Below are positions 1-9,150 of a stretch of 43,171 nucleotides of DNA, one piece after another. Source of the stretch: Methylococcaceae bacterium (lineage in GTDB: Bacteria; Pseudomonadota; Gammaproteobacteria; Methylococcales; Methylococcaceae). Made by a program: the position numbers and the translations under genes. The stretch lies in assembly GCA_028711365.1 (NCBI GenBank), contig JAQTSI010000003.1, positions 1 through 43,171 of the forward strand, written 5' to 3'. The notes beneath the pieces were generated by a model that was not told the DNA's origin, searched no databases, and saw nothing but the letters and a program-made list of their open reading frames with translations. How positions within the stretch are numbered: position 1 is the stretch's first letter; every line of letters starts with the position of its first letter.

Positions 1-46
1 ATCATCCAAACTATCCTTCAAACCCTCAAGCTTGCAGGCAAGGTCA

Positions 47-628
47 ATGACTTACACGCTGTTGAAGTTGGTTCATCTATTGGGCGCCATCCTGATCGGC
101 GGAGGGCTCATCGGCGTTTGGCTGTCGGACCTGCGTTCGCGCCAGGTGCGGGAACTGTCCCGGTTTTCCGAAGCCGTGCGGAACATCGCGGTGTTTTATG
201 ATGGCGTGGTGGTGCCGGGCGCATTACTCCTTTTGATCTCGGGCGCCTGGCTCATTGCCGAATTTTTTGCCGGCTGGAGTTTTGTCGACACACCCTGGCT
301 CGCCGGCATGGTTTTCCTGTTCGCCTTTGAATTCATCGAGGGCAATACGGTGACTCGGCTGTATTTCCTGCGCCTGAGACGGCTGACAGAAGAAGCCCTG
401 GAAACCGGCCATTTCACCGCGGAACTCGAGAAGGTCCGCGCCGAAAACCTACCGACCTTCACGCACTTCCTGGATCTTCCGATGCTATTTCTGATCGTGG
501 CTTTGGGCGCGATCCGGCCGCAAACCTGGACGCTGTTCATTGCCGGCTCGATCCTGGCCTTGCTGTTGGCGACGGCTCTCACGATCTACATCCCCAGACT
601 TTACCCCAGGGAGTCAGACATTAGTTGA
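47..628 (+). CDS. DUF2269-type integral membrane protein
   Basis: This is a hydrophobic protein of about 193 residues with four predicted membrane segments, at roughly residues 5-25, 50-75, 82-100 and 145-185. A charged Arg/Glu-rich loop (RLRRLTEEALETGHFTAELE) lies between the last two. The pattern and the N-terminal MTYTLLKLVHLLGA segment match the DUF2269 family of inner-membrane proteins, whose function is not established. An in-frame TTG at 32 would add five residues; I prefer the ATG at 47 because an AAGG lies just upstream and the hydrophobic stretch then starts at once. It overlaps the end of the convergent lipoprotein gene by 8 bp. The family call rests on eye comparison only. Confidence 0.75.
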   Translation: MTYTLLKLVHLLGAILIGGGLIGVWLSDLRSRQVRELSRFSEAVRNIAVFYDGVVVPGALLLLISGAWLIAEFFAGWSFVDTPWLAGMVFLFAFEFIEGNTVTRLYFLRLRRLTEEALETGHFTAELEKVRAENLPTFTHFLDLPMLFLIVALGAIRPQTWTLFIAGSILALLLATALTIYIPRLYPRESDIS

Positions 629-1016
629 AGTGAGGCAACTCGCTTTCCAGACTCCATTGGTCCTTTTCATCGTCATAGTGCCATAGCTGCCGGTCGGTGA
701 TGGTTTTTTCCACGCCCTGCAGATCGTTGTAATAGCGAATTTCGACCGTTTGCTCGAAAATATTGCTGCCTTTCGCCTCTTTCCGGTAAAGCGTGTCATA
801 GGAAGTGACGCGGATATTTTTCAGCCAGGCCAGATCCAGCTTGCTGCGGCGCGAGGGAATTTGGTAGTCCACCGCTTTTTCGAAAGCCCCCCAACGGATG
901 GCCGAGCCATAGCCGTTCAGGGTTTCCTCCATCTTCATGAGATTGAAGTCGGAACTGCAAGCTTGAAGCAGCATCCCTAACAGGATCAGGATCATCAGAT
1001 CGAATTTGACATTCAT
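621..1016 (-). CDS. Small putative lipoprotein
   Basis: The protein has 131 residues from the ATG at 1016. The N-terminus has a short hydrophobic signal ending in LLQAC, a lipobox with Cys20 as the predicted lipidation site, so it is probably anchored in the envelope. The mature part is soluble and mixed in charge, with a Tyr/Trp-rich C-terminal half (RYYNDLQG, QLWHYDDEKDQWSLE) suggesting a small beta-rich domain. A longer in-frame start at 1052 would put 12 residues before the signal and is less likely. I do not recognise a characterised family. It ends convergently with the DUF2269 gene. Lipoprotein status is well supported; function is unknown. Confidence 0.7.
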   Translation of the reverse strand: MNVKFDLMILILLGMLLQACSSDFNLMKMEETLNGYGSAIRWGAFEKAVDYQIPSRRSKLDLAWLKNIRVTSYDTLYRKEAKGSNIFEQTVEIRYYNDLQGVEKTITDRQLWHYDDEKDQWSLESELPHFN

Positions 1017-1150
1017 CGTTCGCCGTTCAGTCGTTGGATAAATAAACTCCACCGAGAACCTTCCGCCCCCAGGGGAGTCGAAGGCCCGGATACCTTTTCC
1101 GGTTCCTGATTATATAATGACCAGACAATAACAGATTGGAGATCGGCAAA

Positions 1151-1597
1151 ATGAAAATTAAGATCGCGTTCGGCTTCATGGCGATTCTGGCCCTGATTTA
1201 TTTTTCCCCCGTGCTCATGCAGATGCGTAACAGCAATGAAATCCACGGTTCGACGACCAAACAGGTGAAGAAATCCGCCATGCAGGTCAGACGTAATCTG
1301 GCCAACCGCGACCGCAACGCGTTCGACACCGCTTTCGGCTTGCTGGAAAAACTCAAATCGCCGGAAGGTCCGGAGGCCTTCGCCCAGGCGGTGGGAGGCT
1401 TATCGACGGATCAGGTGGTGGAACTCGCCCGCAAGGAAGTCAACGCGAAGATCGCCGGCGGCGATCCCGATTTCAAAGCCTATGCGTCCTGGGATGACAT
1501 GCTGGAGAAGATCGCGGCGGAAGATGCCCCGAAAAAACCCAATGCTCACCCCCCCGCGCCCTTGCGCCAATCCGAGCGCACCGGTCGGCCCAACTGA
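1151..1597 (+). CDS. Signal-anchored small protein, DUF6694-like
   Basis: The protein has 148 residues from the ATG at 1151, preceded by GGAG about 10 bases upstream; an in-frame TTG at 1136 is a poorer start. A single N-terminal hydrophobic segment (residues 4-20) predicts an exported or membrane-anchored protein. The following 80 residues are helical and resemble the DUF6694 lipoprotein pattern (Phe-x2-Ala in a long helix, then LSTDQVVELA), but no lipobox cysteine is present. The C-terminal 20 residues are Pro/Arg-rich and probably disordered. It converges on rsmI with an 18-bp gap. The family assignment is tentative and the function is unknown. Confidence 0.6.
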   Translation: MKIKIAFGFMAILALIYFSPVLMQMRNSNEIHGSTTKQVKKSAMQVRRNLANRDRNAFDTAFGLLEKLKSPEGPEAFAQAVGGLSTDQVVELARKEVNAKIAGGDPDFKAYASWDDMLEKIAAEDAPKKPNAHPPAPLRQSERTGRPN

Positions 1598-1615
1598 CGG
1601 ATTCGAACGGCGGTT

Positions 1616-2488
1616 TCAGAGTTTCTTCTCCGTCAATCGCAAAGCCGCCTGGTACGCCAACTCCTTTCTGGCCCCGGTGATTTTGGCCGTCAACGAGGAT
1701 GCCGTCTTGACCGAACATTCATCCAGCAGCAGCTTGAGCACGCGCATCTGTTCATGGGTCAGATCGTCTTTTCCCGGCTTGGGCGAAGCGCCTTGCAATA
1801 GCACGACGAATTCGCCCCTTTGCATGTTGGGATCGTTCTCGATCAATGCGCAGGCTTCGCCGACCCAAGCCCGGGCGATGGTTTCATGCAGCTTGGTCAA
1901 TTCCCGCGCGATGACGATGCGGCGCTCGGCGGGAAAAACCTGTGCGATGTCCCTGACGAAATCCAGTATCCGGTGGCTGGATTCATAAAAAATCAAGGTC
2001 CTGGGATCGTCCAGCAACTCTTCCAACAATGCACGCCGGGCGGAAGCGGTGCGCGGCGGGAAGCCCTCGAAGGCGAAGCGGTCGGTGGGCAAGGCGCTGG
2101 CGGAAAGGGCGGCGGTCAAAGCGCAGGGGCCGGGAATCGGCACGATGGGAAAACCGCGCTCGGCAGCCAAGCGCACCAGGGGGAAACCCGGGTCGTTGAT
2201 CAGCGGGGTTCCCGCATCGGAAATCAGCGCCATGGATTCGCCCCGCCCCAAGCGTTCCAATAATCTGTCGGCGGCGGCGTCTTCGTTGTGTTCATGCAGG
2301 GCGGTCAAGGGCTTGACTATGCCATATCGCTCCAGTAAGGGCCTGCTGTGACGGGTGTCTTCGCAAGCGATGAAATCGACCCCGTTCAGCGTCTCCACGG
2401 CACGGAAACTGATGTCGGCCAGATTGCCGATGGGAGTCGCCACTAGGTATAGTATGCCCTTCCGAGTTTCCGGCACGTTTATTCTCAT
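1616..2488 (-). CDS. rsmI: 16S rRNA 2'-O-ribose C1402 methyltransferase RsmI
   Basis: RsmI uses S-adenosylmethionine to methylate the 2'-hydroxyl of C1402 in 16S rRNA, in the decoding centre, and acts in the cytoplasm. The 290-residue length fits the family (about 286). Visible hallmarks are the N-terminal GILYLVATPIGNLADIS strand-loop, the CEDTRHSRPLLERYGI segment, SDAGTPLINDPGFPLV, PIPGPCALTAALSASALPTD, and FYESSHRILDFV, all typical of the tetrapyrrole-methylase fold of RsmI/YraL. The gene is divergent from lpoA with a 27-bp gap between start codons, the usual gammaproteobacterial arrangement. The product is highly recognisable. Confidence 0.97.
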   Translation of the reverse strand: MRINVPETRKGILYLVATPIGNLADISFRAVETLNGVDFIACEDTRHSRPLLERYGIVKPLTALHEHNEDAAADRLLERLGRGESMALISDAGTPLINDPGFPLVRLAAERGFPIVPIPGPCALTAALSASALPTDRFAFEGFPPRTASARRALLEELLDDPRTLIFYESSHRILDFVRDIAQVFPAERRIVIARELTKLHETIARAWVGEACALIENDPNMQRGEFVVLLQGASPKPGKDDLTHEQMRVLKLLLDECSVKTASSLTAKITGARKELAYQAALRLTEKKL

Positions 2489-2515
2489 ATCGAATCAATA
2501 AGAAGTCACCAGCCC

Positions 2516-4441
2516 ATGCCTATCGCCAAGCGATTCACGCCCCTACTCATCGCCTTGACCCTCGCCGGCTGCGCCGCGCATTCGACTCGTCATCGTGTAG
2601 CCCCGCTCATCGCCGAGGCGGACAGCCGTTTTCGTGCCGGCGATTACGCGGGAGCCTCGCATATTTACCAGCGGCTCGCCGAAGACTCCAACGATGCGGA
2701 CTATTACCGTCTGCTGGCGGCCGATGCCGAACTGCGTGTGGGCAATATGCGGGCGGCGCAAGCCTTGCTTGGGGCAATCTCCCCCGACGAACTGGAAGCC
2801 GGGGATAAAGCCCGTTATCTGCTGTTGCGCTCCCGCATCGACCTGAACCAGGGCAAAGCGCGGGAAGCCATGGCCCGGCTGGATAAGATCGACTATCAGC
2901 GACTGACCACGCCCTTGAAGGTGCATTATCACACACTGCGCGCCTCCGCTTACAACCAATTGGGCAATATGCTGGAGAGCGCCCGCGAGAGGATTTACTA
3001 CGGCCAGTTGATCAATAATCCGGAAGCCGTCCAAAAGAACAACGAAGCCATCTATGACGCCCTCAACCGGATGCAATACAAGGTCTTGACCGGCCTGCTG
3101 CCGAATGCTCAAGGCACCCTGCGCGGCTGGATGGCCCTGGTGATCGCCTTGCGCAGCCCCGAGACCAACCGAATACCAGCGGTGAAAGCCTGGCAGAAAA
3201 ATTACCCTAGTCACCCGGCGAACGGCTCGTTCGCGGAAGCTTTCCTGCGTAAAAAACCGAAGACCGTCGAAATCACCCCACTGAAATCGGCGCAACCGCC
3301 CGAGCCCATGCCTCCCCTCTCCTACCCGCCCGTGGAAGCGAGCCCGCAGCCCCCGGCTGCGCCTGTTCCCCCGGCGCAGCCTATCTCCCCGGCGAGCGGC
3401 GGTTTCATCGGCGTCATGTTGCCCTTGACCGGCCCCTATGCCCCGGCGGCCCAGGCGATTCGCTCCGGCATGATGGCCGCCTGGAACGCCGATACCAATC
3501 CGACCAAACCCGAATTACGTTTCGTCGACATCCAAGGCGGCGATGTCGCCACCCTTTATCAGAAGCAGGTCAACGAAGGTGCGCGATTCATCGTCGGCCC
3601 CCTGCTCAAGGAGGAAGTAGCGGCCCTGGGCCGGGCCCAACTATCGGTTCCCGTGCTGGCGCTCAATCAGAGCCCCGATGCGGCGCCCCGTGAAGGTTTC
3701 TACCAATTCGCCCTGACGCCCGAACAGGAAGTCGAGCAAGCCGCCAGCCTGGCCTGGTTCGATGGACGCCAGAACGCCCTGGTCCTGGCCCCGGCCTCTG
3801 CCTTCGGTCAACGCATGGTCAACCATTTCAGCGCCTATTGGAAAACCCTGGGCGGCAAAGTCGTCACCATCAAGACCTATCAACCCGGCGGCTCCAATTA
3901 CGCCCTACCGGCCCAGCAGTTGTTGGCCAGCCTCGGCGATCCCGCCTCGATCTCGACAGGCGCGCACTTCATCTTCCTCATCGCCGATTCCCGCGATGGA
4001 CGCCTGCTCAATCCCCACCTGGAAAATCAGCAACCCGCCCCCGTGCCGGTCTATGCCACCTCCCATATCTTCAACGGGCAACCCGGCGCGCCACAGAACC
4101 AGGATCTGTCCGGCGTCATTTTTTGCGATATTCCCTGGCTGCTGAACACCTTCGATACCAGCGGATTGTCCCGCCAAGCCTTGCAAGGAACGCTACAGCA
4201 AATACCGGAGACCTATATGCGCCTGCTGCCCATGGGCATAGACGCCTACCAGTTGGTCCCGCAGTTGAATCTGCTCAAATCCGGCGGCCTCAACCGCTAT
4301 TCCGGGGCCACCGGCGTGTTGAGCGTGCAGGCGGGCAACCACATCCAGCGCCAACTCCATTGCGCCCAATTCGAGGGCAACGGCATGCAGCCGCGGGGCA
4401 TCGCACCCACGCTGCATCCATCCGGCGGTTCCATGCCGTGA
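2516..4441 (+). CDS. lpoA: Penicillin-binding protein activator LpoA (LppC family)
   Basis: LpoA is an outer-membrane lipoprotein that reaches through the peptidoglycan to stimulate PBP1a. The 641-residue protein starts with a signal peptide ending in LTLAGC, so Cys19 is the predicted lipidation site. Residues about 30-240 are Ala/Leu-rich helical TPR-like repeats. A Pro-rich linker follows at about 255-295 (runs of PP and PAAPVPPAQP). The C-terminal half, from about 297 (GFIGVMLPLTGPYAPAAQAIRSGM), is a periplasmic-binding-protein-like domain as in LppC/YraM. It heads a compact lpoA-yraN-diaA cluster, 12 bp before yraN. Family and role are well supported; stimulation of a particular PBP here is inferred. 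Confidence 0.95.
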   Translation: MPIAKRFTPLLIALTLAGCAAHSTRHRVAPLIAEADSRFRAGDYAGASHIYQRLAEDSNDADYYRLLAADAELRVGNMRAAQALLGAISPDELEAGDKARYLLLRSRIDLNQGKAREAMARLDKIDYQRLTTPLKVHYHTLRASAYNQLGNMLESARERIYYGQLINNPEAVQKNNEAIYDALNRMQYKVLTGLLPNAQGTLRGWMALVIALRSPETNRIPAVKAWQKNYPSHPANGSFAEAFLRKKPKTVEITPLKSAQPPEPMPPLSYPPVEASPQPPAAPVPPAQPISPASGGFIGVMLPLTGPYAPAAQAIRSGMMAAWNADTNPTKPELRFVDIQGGDVATLYQKQVNEGARFIVGPLLKEEVAALGRAQLSVPVLALNQSPDAAPREGFYQFALTPEQEVEQAASLAWFDGRQNALVLAPASAFGQRMVNHFSAYWKTLGGKVVTIKTYQPGGSNYALPAQQLLASLGDPASISTGAHFIFLIADSRDGRLLNPHLENQQPAPVPVYATSHIFNGQPGAPQNQDLSGVIFCDIPWLLNTFDTSGLSRQALQGTLQQIPETYMRLLPMGIDAYQLVPQLNLLKSGGLNRYSGATGVLSVQAGNHIQRQLHCAQFEGNGMQPRGIAPTLHPSGGSMP

Positions 4442-4453
4442 CGCCTTTTCACC

Positions 4454-5417
<964 letters not shown>

Positions 5418-5421
5418 ACCC

Positions 5422-6801
5422 ATGGCCATAGCCAGCGAATTCATCACCCGACTGCGACAGATACTGCCGGCAGGCTCGGTGCACACCGACCCTGCCGACT
5501 GCTGGGCTTACGGTTACGATAACTCCAAGAAACATGCCCCACCCGAAGCCGTGGCTTTCCCCTCCCGTCATGAGCAGGTGGTCGAGTTGGTGCGACTGTG
5601 CAATGAATACCAGCTTCCGCTCACCCCACGCGGACGCGGCACCGGCACCACCGGCGCGGTCGTTCCGCTCTCGGGCGGCCTGGTCATGTCCCTGGAACGC
5701 ATGAACCATATCCTGGAACTCTCTCCCGACAATCGCTTCGCCGTGGTGGAGCCGGGGCTGACCAACCAGGGCTTGCAGGACGCCATCAAGCCATTGGGCT
5801 TCTTCTGGCCCCCCGACCCCACCAGTGCCGCCTTTTGCAGCATCGGCGGCAATCTCGCCTACAACTCCGCCGGGCCTAGGGCCGTCAAATATGGCACGCC
5901 CCGCGACAACGTCCTGGGCCTGCGCGCCGTGACCGGCGACGGCCGCGAACTGCGCACCGGCATCTACACCAGCAAGGGTGTGGTGGGCTATGATCTGACC
6001 CGACTCATCGTCGGCAGCGAGGGAACCTTGGCCATCATCACCGAGGCCACCCTCAAGCTGACGCCGCTGGCCGAGGCCAAACGCACCCTGCGCGCCGTTT
6101 ACGCCGACGTGGACTGCGCCGCTAGGGCCATCGCCCGCATCATGGCCCAGCCGCTCACCCCCTGCGCCCTGGAATTCATCGACGCCAACGCCATCGAGAT
6201 GATCCGGCAATATTCCGATGCCGATCTGCCACAGGGAGCGGGCGCTTTGCTGATGATCGAAGCCGACGGACCGGAAGCCGGCCTGGAAACGGCGGCGGTG
6301 GGCATCGAGAAAGCCGCGACGGTCGACGGATTGCTGGATTTCCGCATCGCCCGCACCGCAGCGGAAGTGGACGAGCTGTGGCGGACGCGCAAGGCTCTCT
6401 CCCCTGCCCTGCGCAAGATCGCTCCCGGCAAGATCAACGAGGATGTGGTGGTTCCGGTCACCGAACTGCCAAATCTCATCGCCGGCCTGAATGCGCTTTC
6501 GCAACGCTTCGGCCTGCCCATCGTCAACTTCGGTCATGCCGGCAACGGCAATATCCATGTCAACCTGCTGCTCGACCCCAGCCATCCGGATCAGGTGGAA
6601 AGGGCCCATGACTGCCTGGGAGAAATTTTCGACCTGGTGCTGCGCCTGCGTGGAACCCTCTCCGGTGAACATGGCGTGGGCCTGGAAAAGCGCGATTATG
6701 TGGACCGCGAGTTGGATGCCGTATCGCTGGATCTGATGCGGGCCATCAAACGCCAATTCGATCCCAATGGCATATTGAACATGGGCAAGATGCTGCCTTG
6801 A
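5422..6801 (+). CDS. GlcD-type FAD-binding oxidoreductase
   Basis: This 459-residue flavoprotein has an N-terminal FAD-binding type-4 (PCMH) domain, residues about 35-220, with PRGRGTGTTGAVVPLSGG and the PDPTSAAFCSIGGNLAYNSAGP loop. An FAD-oxidase C-terminal domain, residues about 225-459, carries VNFGHAGNGNIHVN and the GTLSGEHGVGLEKRDY signature. This is the layout of glycolate oxidase subunit GlcD and of D-lactate and D-2-hydroxyglutarate dehydrogenases, which oxidise a 2-hydroxy acid and pass electrons on. No glcE/glcF partner is adjacent, so a single-subunit D-2-hydroxyacid dehydrogenase is the likelier role. It follows diaA by 4 bp and ends 10 bp from the convergent lgt. The substrate cannot be told from sequence. 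Confidence 0.88.
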   Translation: MAIASEFITRLRQILPAGSVHTDPADCWAYGYDNSKKHAPPEAVAFPSRHEQVVELVRLCNEYQLPLTPRGRGTGTTGAVVPLSGGLVMSLERMNHILELSPDNRFAVVEPGLTNQGLQDAIKPLGFFWPPDPTSAAFCSIGGNLAYNSAGPRAVKYGTPRDNVLGLRAVTGDGRELRTGIYTSKGVVGYDLTRLIVGSEGTLAIITEATLKLTPLAEAKRTLRAVYADVDCAARAIARIMAQPLTPCALEFIDANAIEMIRQYSDADLPQGAGALLMIEADGPEAGLETAAVGIEKAATVDGLLDFRIARTAAEVDELWRTRKALSPALRKIAPGKINEDVVVPVTELPNLIAGLNALSQRFGLPIVNFGHAGNGNIHVNLLLDPSHPDQVERAHDCLGEIFDLVLRLRGTLSGEHGVGLEKRDYVDRELDAVSLDLMRAIKRQFDPNGILNMGKMLP

Positions 6802-6811
6802 GCCCGCAAAA

Positions 6812-7606
6812 CTAGCCCTCTGACCTCTCCAGGCGCCGCGCCCGCCGGATCAGCAAGACTCCCGCCAACACCGCGGGGATGCTGAGCCACTGGCCCATGG
6901 AGAGCGCCCAGCCGGTTTCGAAAGCGGCTTGTTCCTGCTTGAAAAATTCCATGACAAACCGCGCGCTGAAGAGGAAGACGAAGAAGCGGCCGAATAGATG
7001 ACCTTCCGGCCCGGCGTTACCGCGCCGCAAGTAATAACGGAACTGGATCAGGAATATCACCAGGTAACAAAACGCCTCGTAAAGCTGGACCGGATGGCGG
7101 GGCAAGGGGTCGACGCGGGAGAAGATCACGCCCCAGGGCAACTCGGTGGGGGTGCCTAGGATTTCCGAATTGAAGAAGTTGCCGATGCGGATCAGGCAGC
7201 CCGATAAAGGCACGGCCACCCCGATGCGATCGCATAGAAACAGGAAGGATTGATTGCTCGCCTGCCGCGAATAGAGCCAGACGCCGATCAGGATACCCAG
7301 CACCGCGCCATGACTGGCCAGCCCCCCCTCCCACAAGGCAAAGATCTTCCAGGGGTGGGTGAGATAGAAAACCGGGTTGTACAGCATTACATGGCCCAGC
7401 CGCGCACCGAGCACCGTGCCGCCGATGACATACAGGACCAGATCGTAAACCTCGTCCACCGGCCGCTGCTCGCGCCGGAACATGAAGCGGAAGATGAGGA
7501 TGCCGTAAGCGAAAGTGGAGGCGAAAAACAGCCCATACCAACGGATCGGCAGTTGCAAGGAACCCAGTGATAGAGTGAAAGCGACGGGTGAAACATCCCA
7601 AAGCAT
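6812..7606 (-). CDS. lgt: Phosphatidylglycerol-prolipoprotein diacylglyceryl transferase Lgt
   Basis: Lgt moves a diacylglyceryl group from phosphatidylglycerol to the lipobox cysteine of prolipoproteins, the first step of lipoprotein maturation, in the inner membrane. The 264-residue product has about seven membrane segments. Visible family motifs are SLQLPIRWYGLFF near the N-terminus, GGLASHGAVLG with the conserved His, the IRIGNFFNSEILG signature with its key Arg, and HPVQLYEA. I chose the ATG at 7606, preceded by AGGGGC; a longer open frame to 7849 adds 81 residues unlike Lgt and runs into the neighbouring IS. It converges on the FAD oxidase gene. Its likely clients in this window include LpoA and the 621-1016 lipoprotein. 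Confidence 0.96.
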   Translation of the reverse strand: MLWDVSPVAFTLSLGSLQLPIRWYGLFFASTFAYGILIFRFMFRREQRPVDEVYDLVLYVIGGTVLGARLGHVMLYNPVFYLTHPWKIFALWEGGLASHGAVLGILIGVWLYSRQASNQSFLFLCDRIGVAVPLSGCLIRIGNFFNSEILGTPTELPWGVIFSRVDPLPRHPVQLYEAFCYLVIFLIQFRYYLRRGNAGPEGHLFGRFFVFLFSARFVMEFFKQEQAAFETGWALSMGQWLSIPAVLAGVLLIRRARRLERSEG

Positions 7607-7711
7607 GGTGCTGCCCCTGAATTGATAGACGAATCCCCCGAACGGCGGACCGTTCGAGCGGAAGCATTGTGGCCCTTGAGCGCCGATTGTCAACGCCCTC
7701 TCATTTTGTGG

Positions 7712-8616
7712 CAGGGCAATCGCGCTATCTAGTCCTTGACAGGGAGTTATAGTATCGGCTTTTTGAGTATGAACCGTCTGTTGCCTGATCCGCGCCCCTA
7801 TTTTGCCGACCTGGACGATCCCCGTCGGGAGACCAAGAACAAGCTGCACAAGCTCAGTGACATTGTCATGCTCGTGTTCTGCAGCGTGTTGAGCGGATCG
7901 AGGATTGGGTGGGCATGGAGGATTTCGCGCTGGAAAAGGAGGCGTGGTTCCGGAGTTTTCTGGAGTTGCCGGACGGCATCCCGTCCCACGACACGCTCAG
8001 CGACGTGATGGGCCGGCTGAAGCCCGGCGCGTTCACGGAGGCGTTCCTGAGTTGGGTGCGGGCCGCGCTGCCCAGTTTGTCGGACGAACCAGTGTGCGTC
8101 GACGGCAAACGACTGCGCGGCAGTCGCGCAGGCGACAGCGCGGTTCATCGGGTCAGTGCCTATGCTGCCAAAGCCCGGCTGGTGCTGACGCAAAAAACGG
8201 TGGCGGACAAGGCGAACGAGATCGTGGCCATCCCGGAGGTGCTGTCGATGCTGGAATTGAAGGGGGCGGTCGTGACGATGGACGCGTCGGTGACAAGACC
8301 CGCACGGAATGCCGATATTCCCTGTGTTCGTTCGCCGACCTGGGGCGTTTTGCCGAGGCGGCGCGGGGCCACTGGGGTATCGAGAACGGCCAGCACGGGG
8401 TGCTGGACGTGCAGTTCGGCGAAGACGCCAATCGGGCGAGGAAGGACCACTCGGCCGAGAACCTGGCGCGGGTCAGACGCATGGCGCTCAACGTCATCCG
8501 CCGCAACGCCCCGTCCAATATCAGCCTGCGCCGCCGCAAGCGCCACGCCCTGCTCAACGACGACTACCGCTCCCGACTGATCTTCGGGGAGCCAGGAACA
8601 TAGCGCGATCGCCCTG
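7712..8616 (+). mobile_element. ISAs1-family insertion sequence, internally deleted (905 bp)
   Basis: The ends are defined by terminal inverted repeats. The left end is cagggcaatcgcgctat at 7712-7728, and the right end at 8600-8616 reads cagggcgatcgcgctat in reverse complement, so 16 of 17 bases match. The transposase between them is of ISAs1 type but has lost about 100 codons and is frameshifted, so the element is about 300 bp short of the usual 1.2 kb. I see no matching direct repeat of 8-10 bp in the flanks (ttttgtgg versus gattggac), which suggests an old insertion or a rearrangement at the ends. It separates lgt from the mazE region and marks the start of an accessory block. Confidence 0.85.
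7769..8603 (+). pseudogene. ISAs1-family transposase, frameshifted and deleted
   Basis: The N-terminal part from the ATG at 7769 (MNRLLPDPRPYFADLDDPRR) is typical of ISAs1 transposases. A frameshift near 7890 moves the frame, and the protein continues as IEDWVGMEDFALEKEAWF, GIPSHDTLSDVMGRL, VDGKRLRGSR and VVTMDA. At about 8284 the match jumps to a third frame, CSFADLGRFAEAARGHWGIEN, which is the C-terminal region. Compared with the transposase at 42220, the segment between TTDAMGCQQ and AVRGHWGIEN is absent, roughly 100-110 residues of the DDE catalytic domain. It cannot encode an active transposase, although the inverted repeats remain possible substrates for a related enzyme. Confidence 0.85.
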
Positions 8617-8723
8617 GATTGGACGGTCAGCAGCATCAACCTGGATTTACAGGAATTACTTGCCAGGGCTGAATGACAGTCCTACAGTAAGGAAGTAATG
8701 CCAGCCTTTCCGGACCGAATCTC

Positions 8724-8954
8724 ATGACCACCATCGTCAAAATCACCGCCAAAGGGCAAACCACCATTCCCCAGGACATCCGCGCCGCCTTGCATGTCGC
8801 TGCGGGCGATCTCATCGCCTGGGAAATGGCCGAAGACGGCAGCGCACGCGTCCGCCGTGTGCAACCGCTGGACATCGAATATCTGCGCGCCGTCGAAGGC
8901 ACGCTCTCCGAATGGGCCAGCAAGGCCGACGAGGAAGCCTATCGTGAGCTTTGA
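8724..8954 (+). CDS. mazE: AbrB/MazE-type antitoxin
   Basis: The 76-residue protein has a SpoVT/AbrB swapped-hairpin DNA-binding domain at residues about 3-45, with [21 protein letters not shown] and a Gly-Asp turn typical of the fold. The acidic C-terminal tail ([15 protein letters not shown]) is of the kind that wraps around and neutralises a MazF toxin. Its stop overlaps the GTG start of the mazF fragment by 11 bp, the usual toxin-antitoxin coupling. The toxin is truncated, so this antitoxin is now an orphan locally; it could still repress its own promoter or cross-neutralise another MazF. AbrB-domain identity is clear; pairing with MazF follows from context. Confidence 0.85.
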   Translation: MTTIVKITAKGQTTIPQDIRAALHVAAGDLIAWEMAEDGSARVRRVQPLDIEYLRAVEGTLSEWASKADEEAYREL

Positions 8955-9150
8955 AGCCTTCGCCGTCGTGCGCGTGCCGTTTCCCTTCACCGAGCAAACG
9001 ACGACGAAAAACCGGCCGGCGCTGATTCTGTCTTCCGCCCCCCTGTTCAACCGCCCGGCAGGGCATTCCGTGATGGCGATGATTACCTCGGCCGCCAACG
9101 CGCCGTGGCCGCTGGACTGCCCCATCGAGGATCTGGCGGCGGCAGGAGGG
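8944..9150 (+). pseudogene. mazF: MazF/PemK toxin, 3'-truncated
   Basis: From a GTG at 8944, the frame reads like the N-terminal 65-70 residues of a MazF/PemK endoribonuclease: [26 protein letters not shown], then [24 protein letters not shown]. This covers the first beta strands and the basic Arg-Pro loop of the toxin. The second half, which carries the remaining RNA-binding strands, is missing. At about 9135-9150 the sequence passes without a stop into a DNA methylase fragment in the same frame, giving a 203-codon chimeric open frame ending at 9555. A functional toxin is unlikely because family members need about 105-115 residues. GTG start and overlap with mazE support the original gene pair. 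Confidence 0.75.

Noticed and set aside
6812..7849. Longer open frame for lgt, starting at 7849
   Set aside because: The extra 81 residues do not look like Lgt and run into the neighbouring IS; the ATG at 7606 has a good ribosome site and the normal length.
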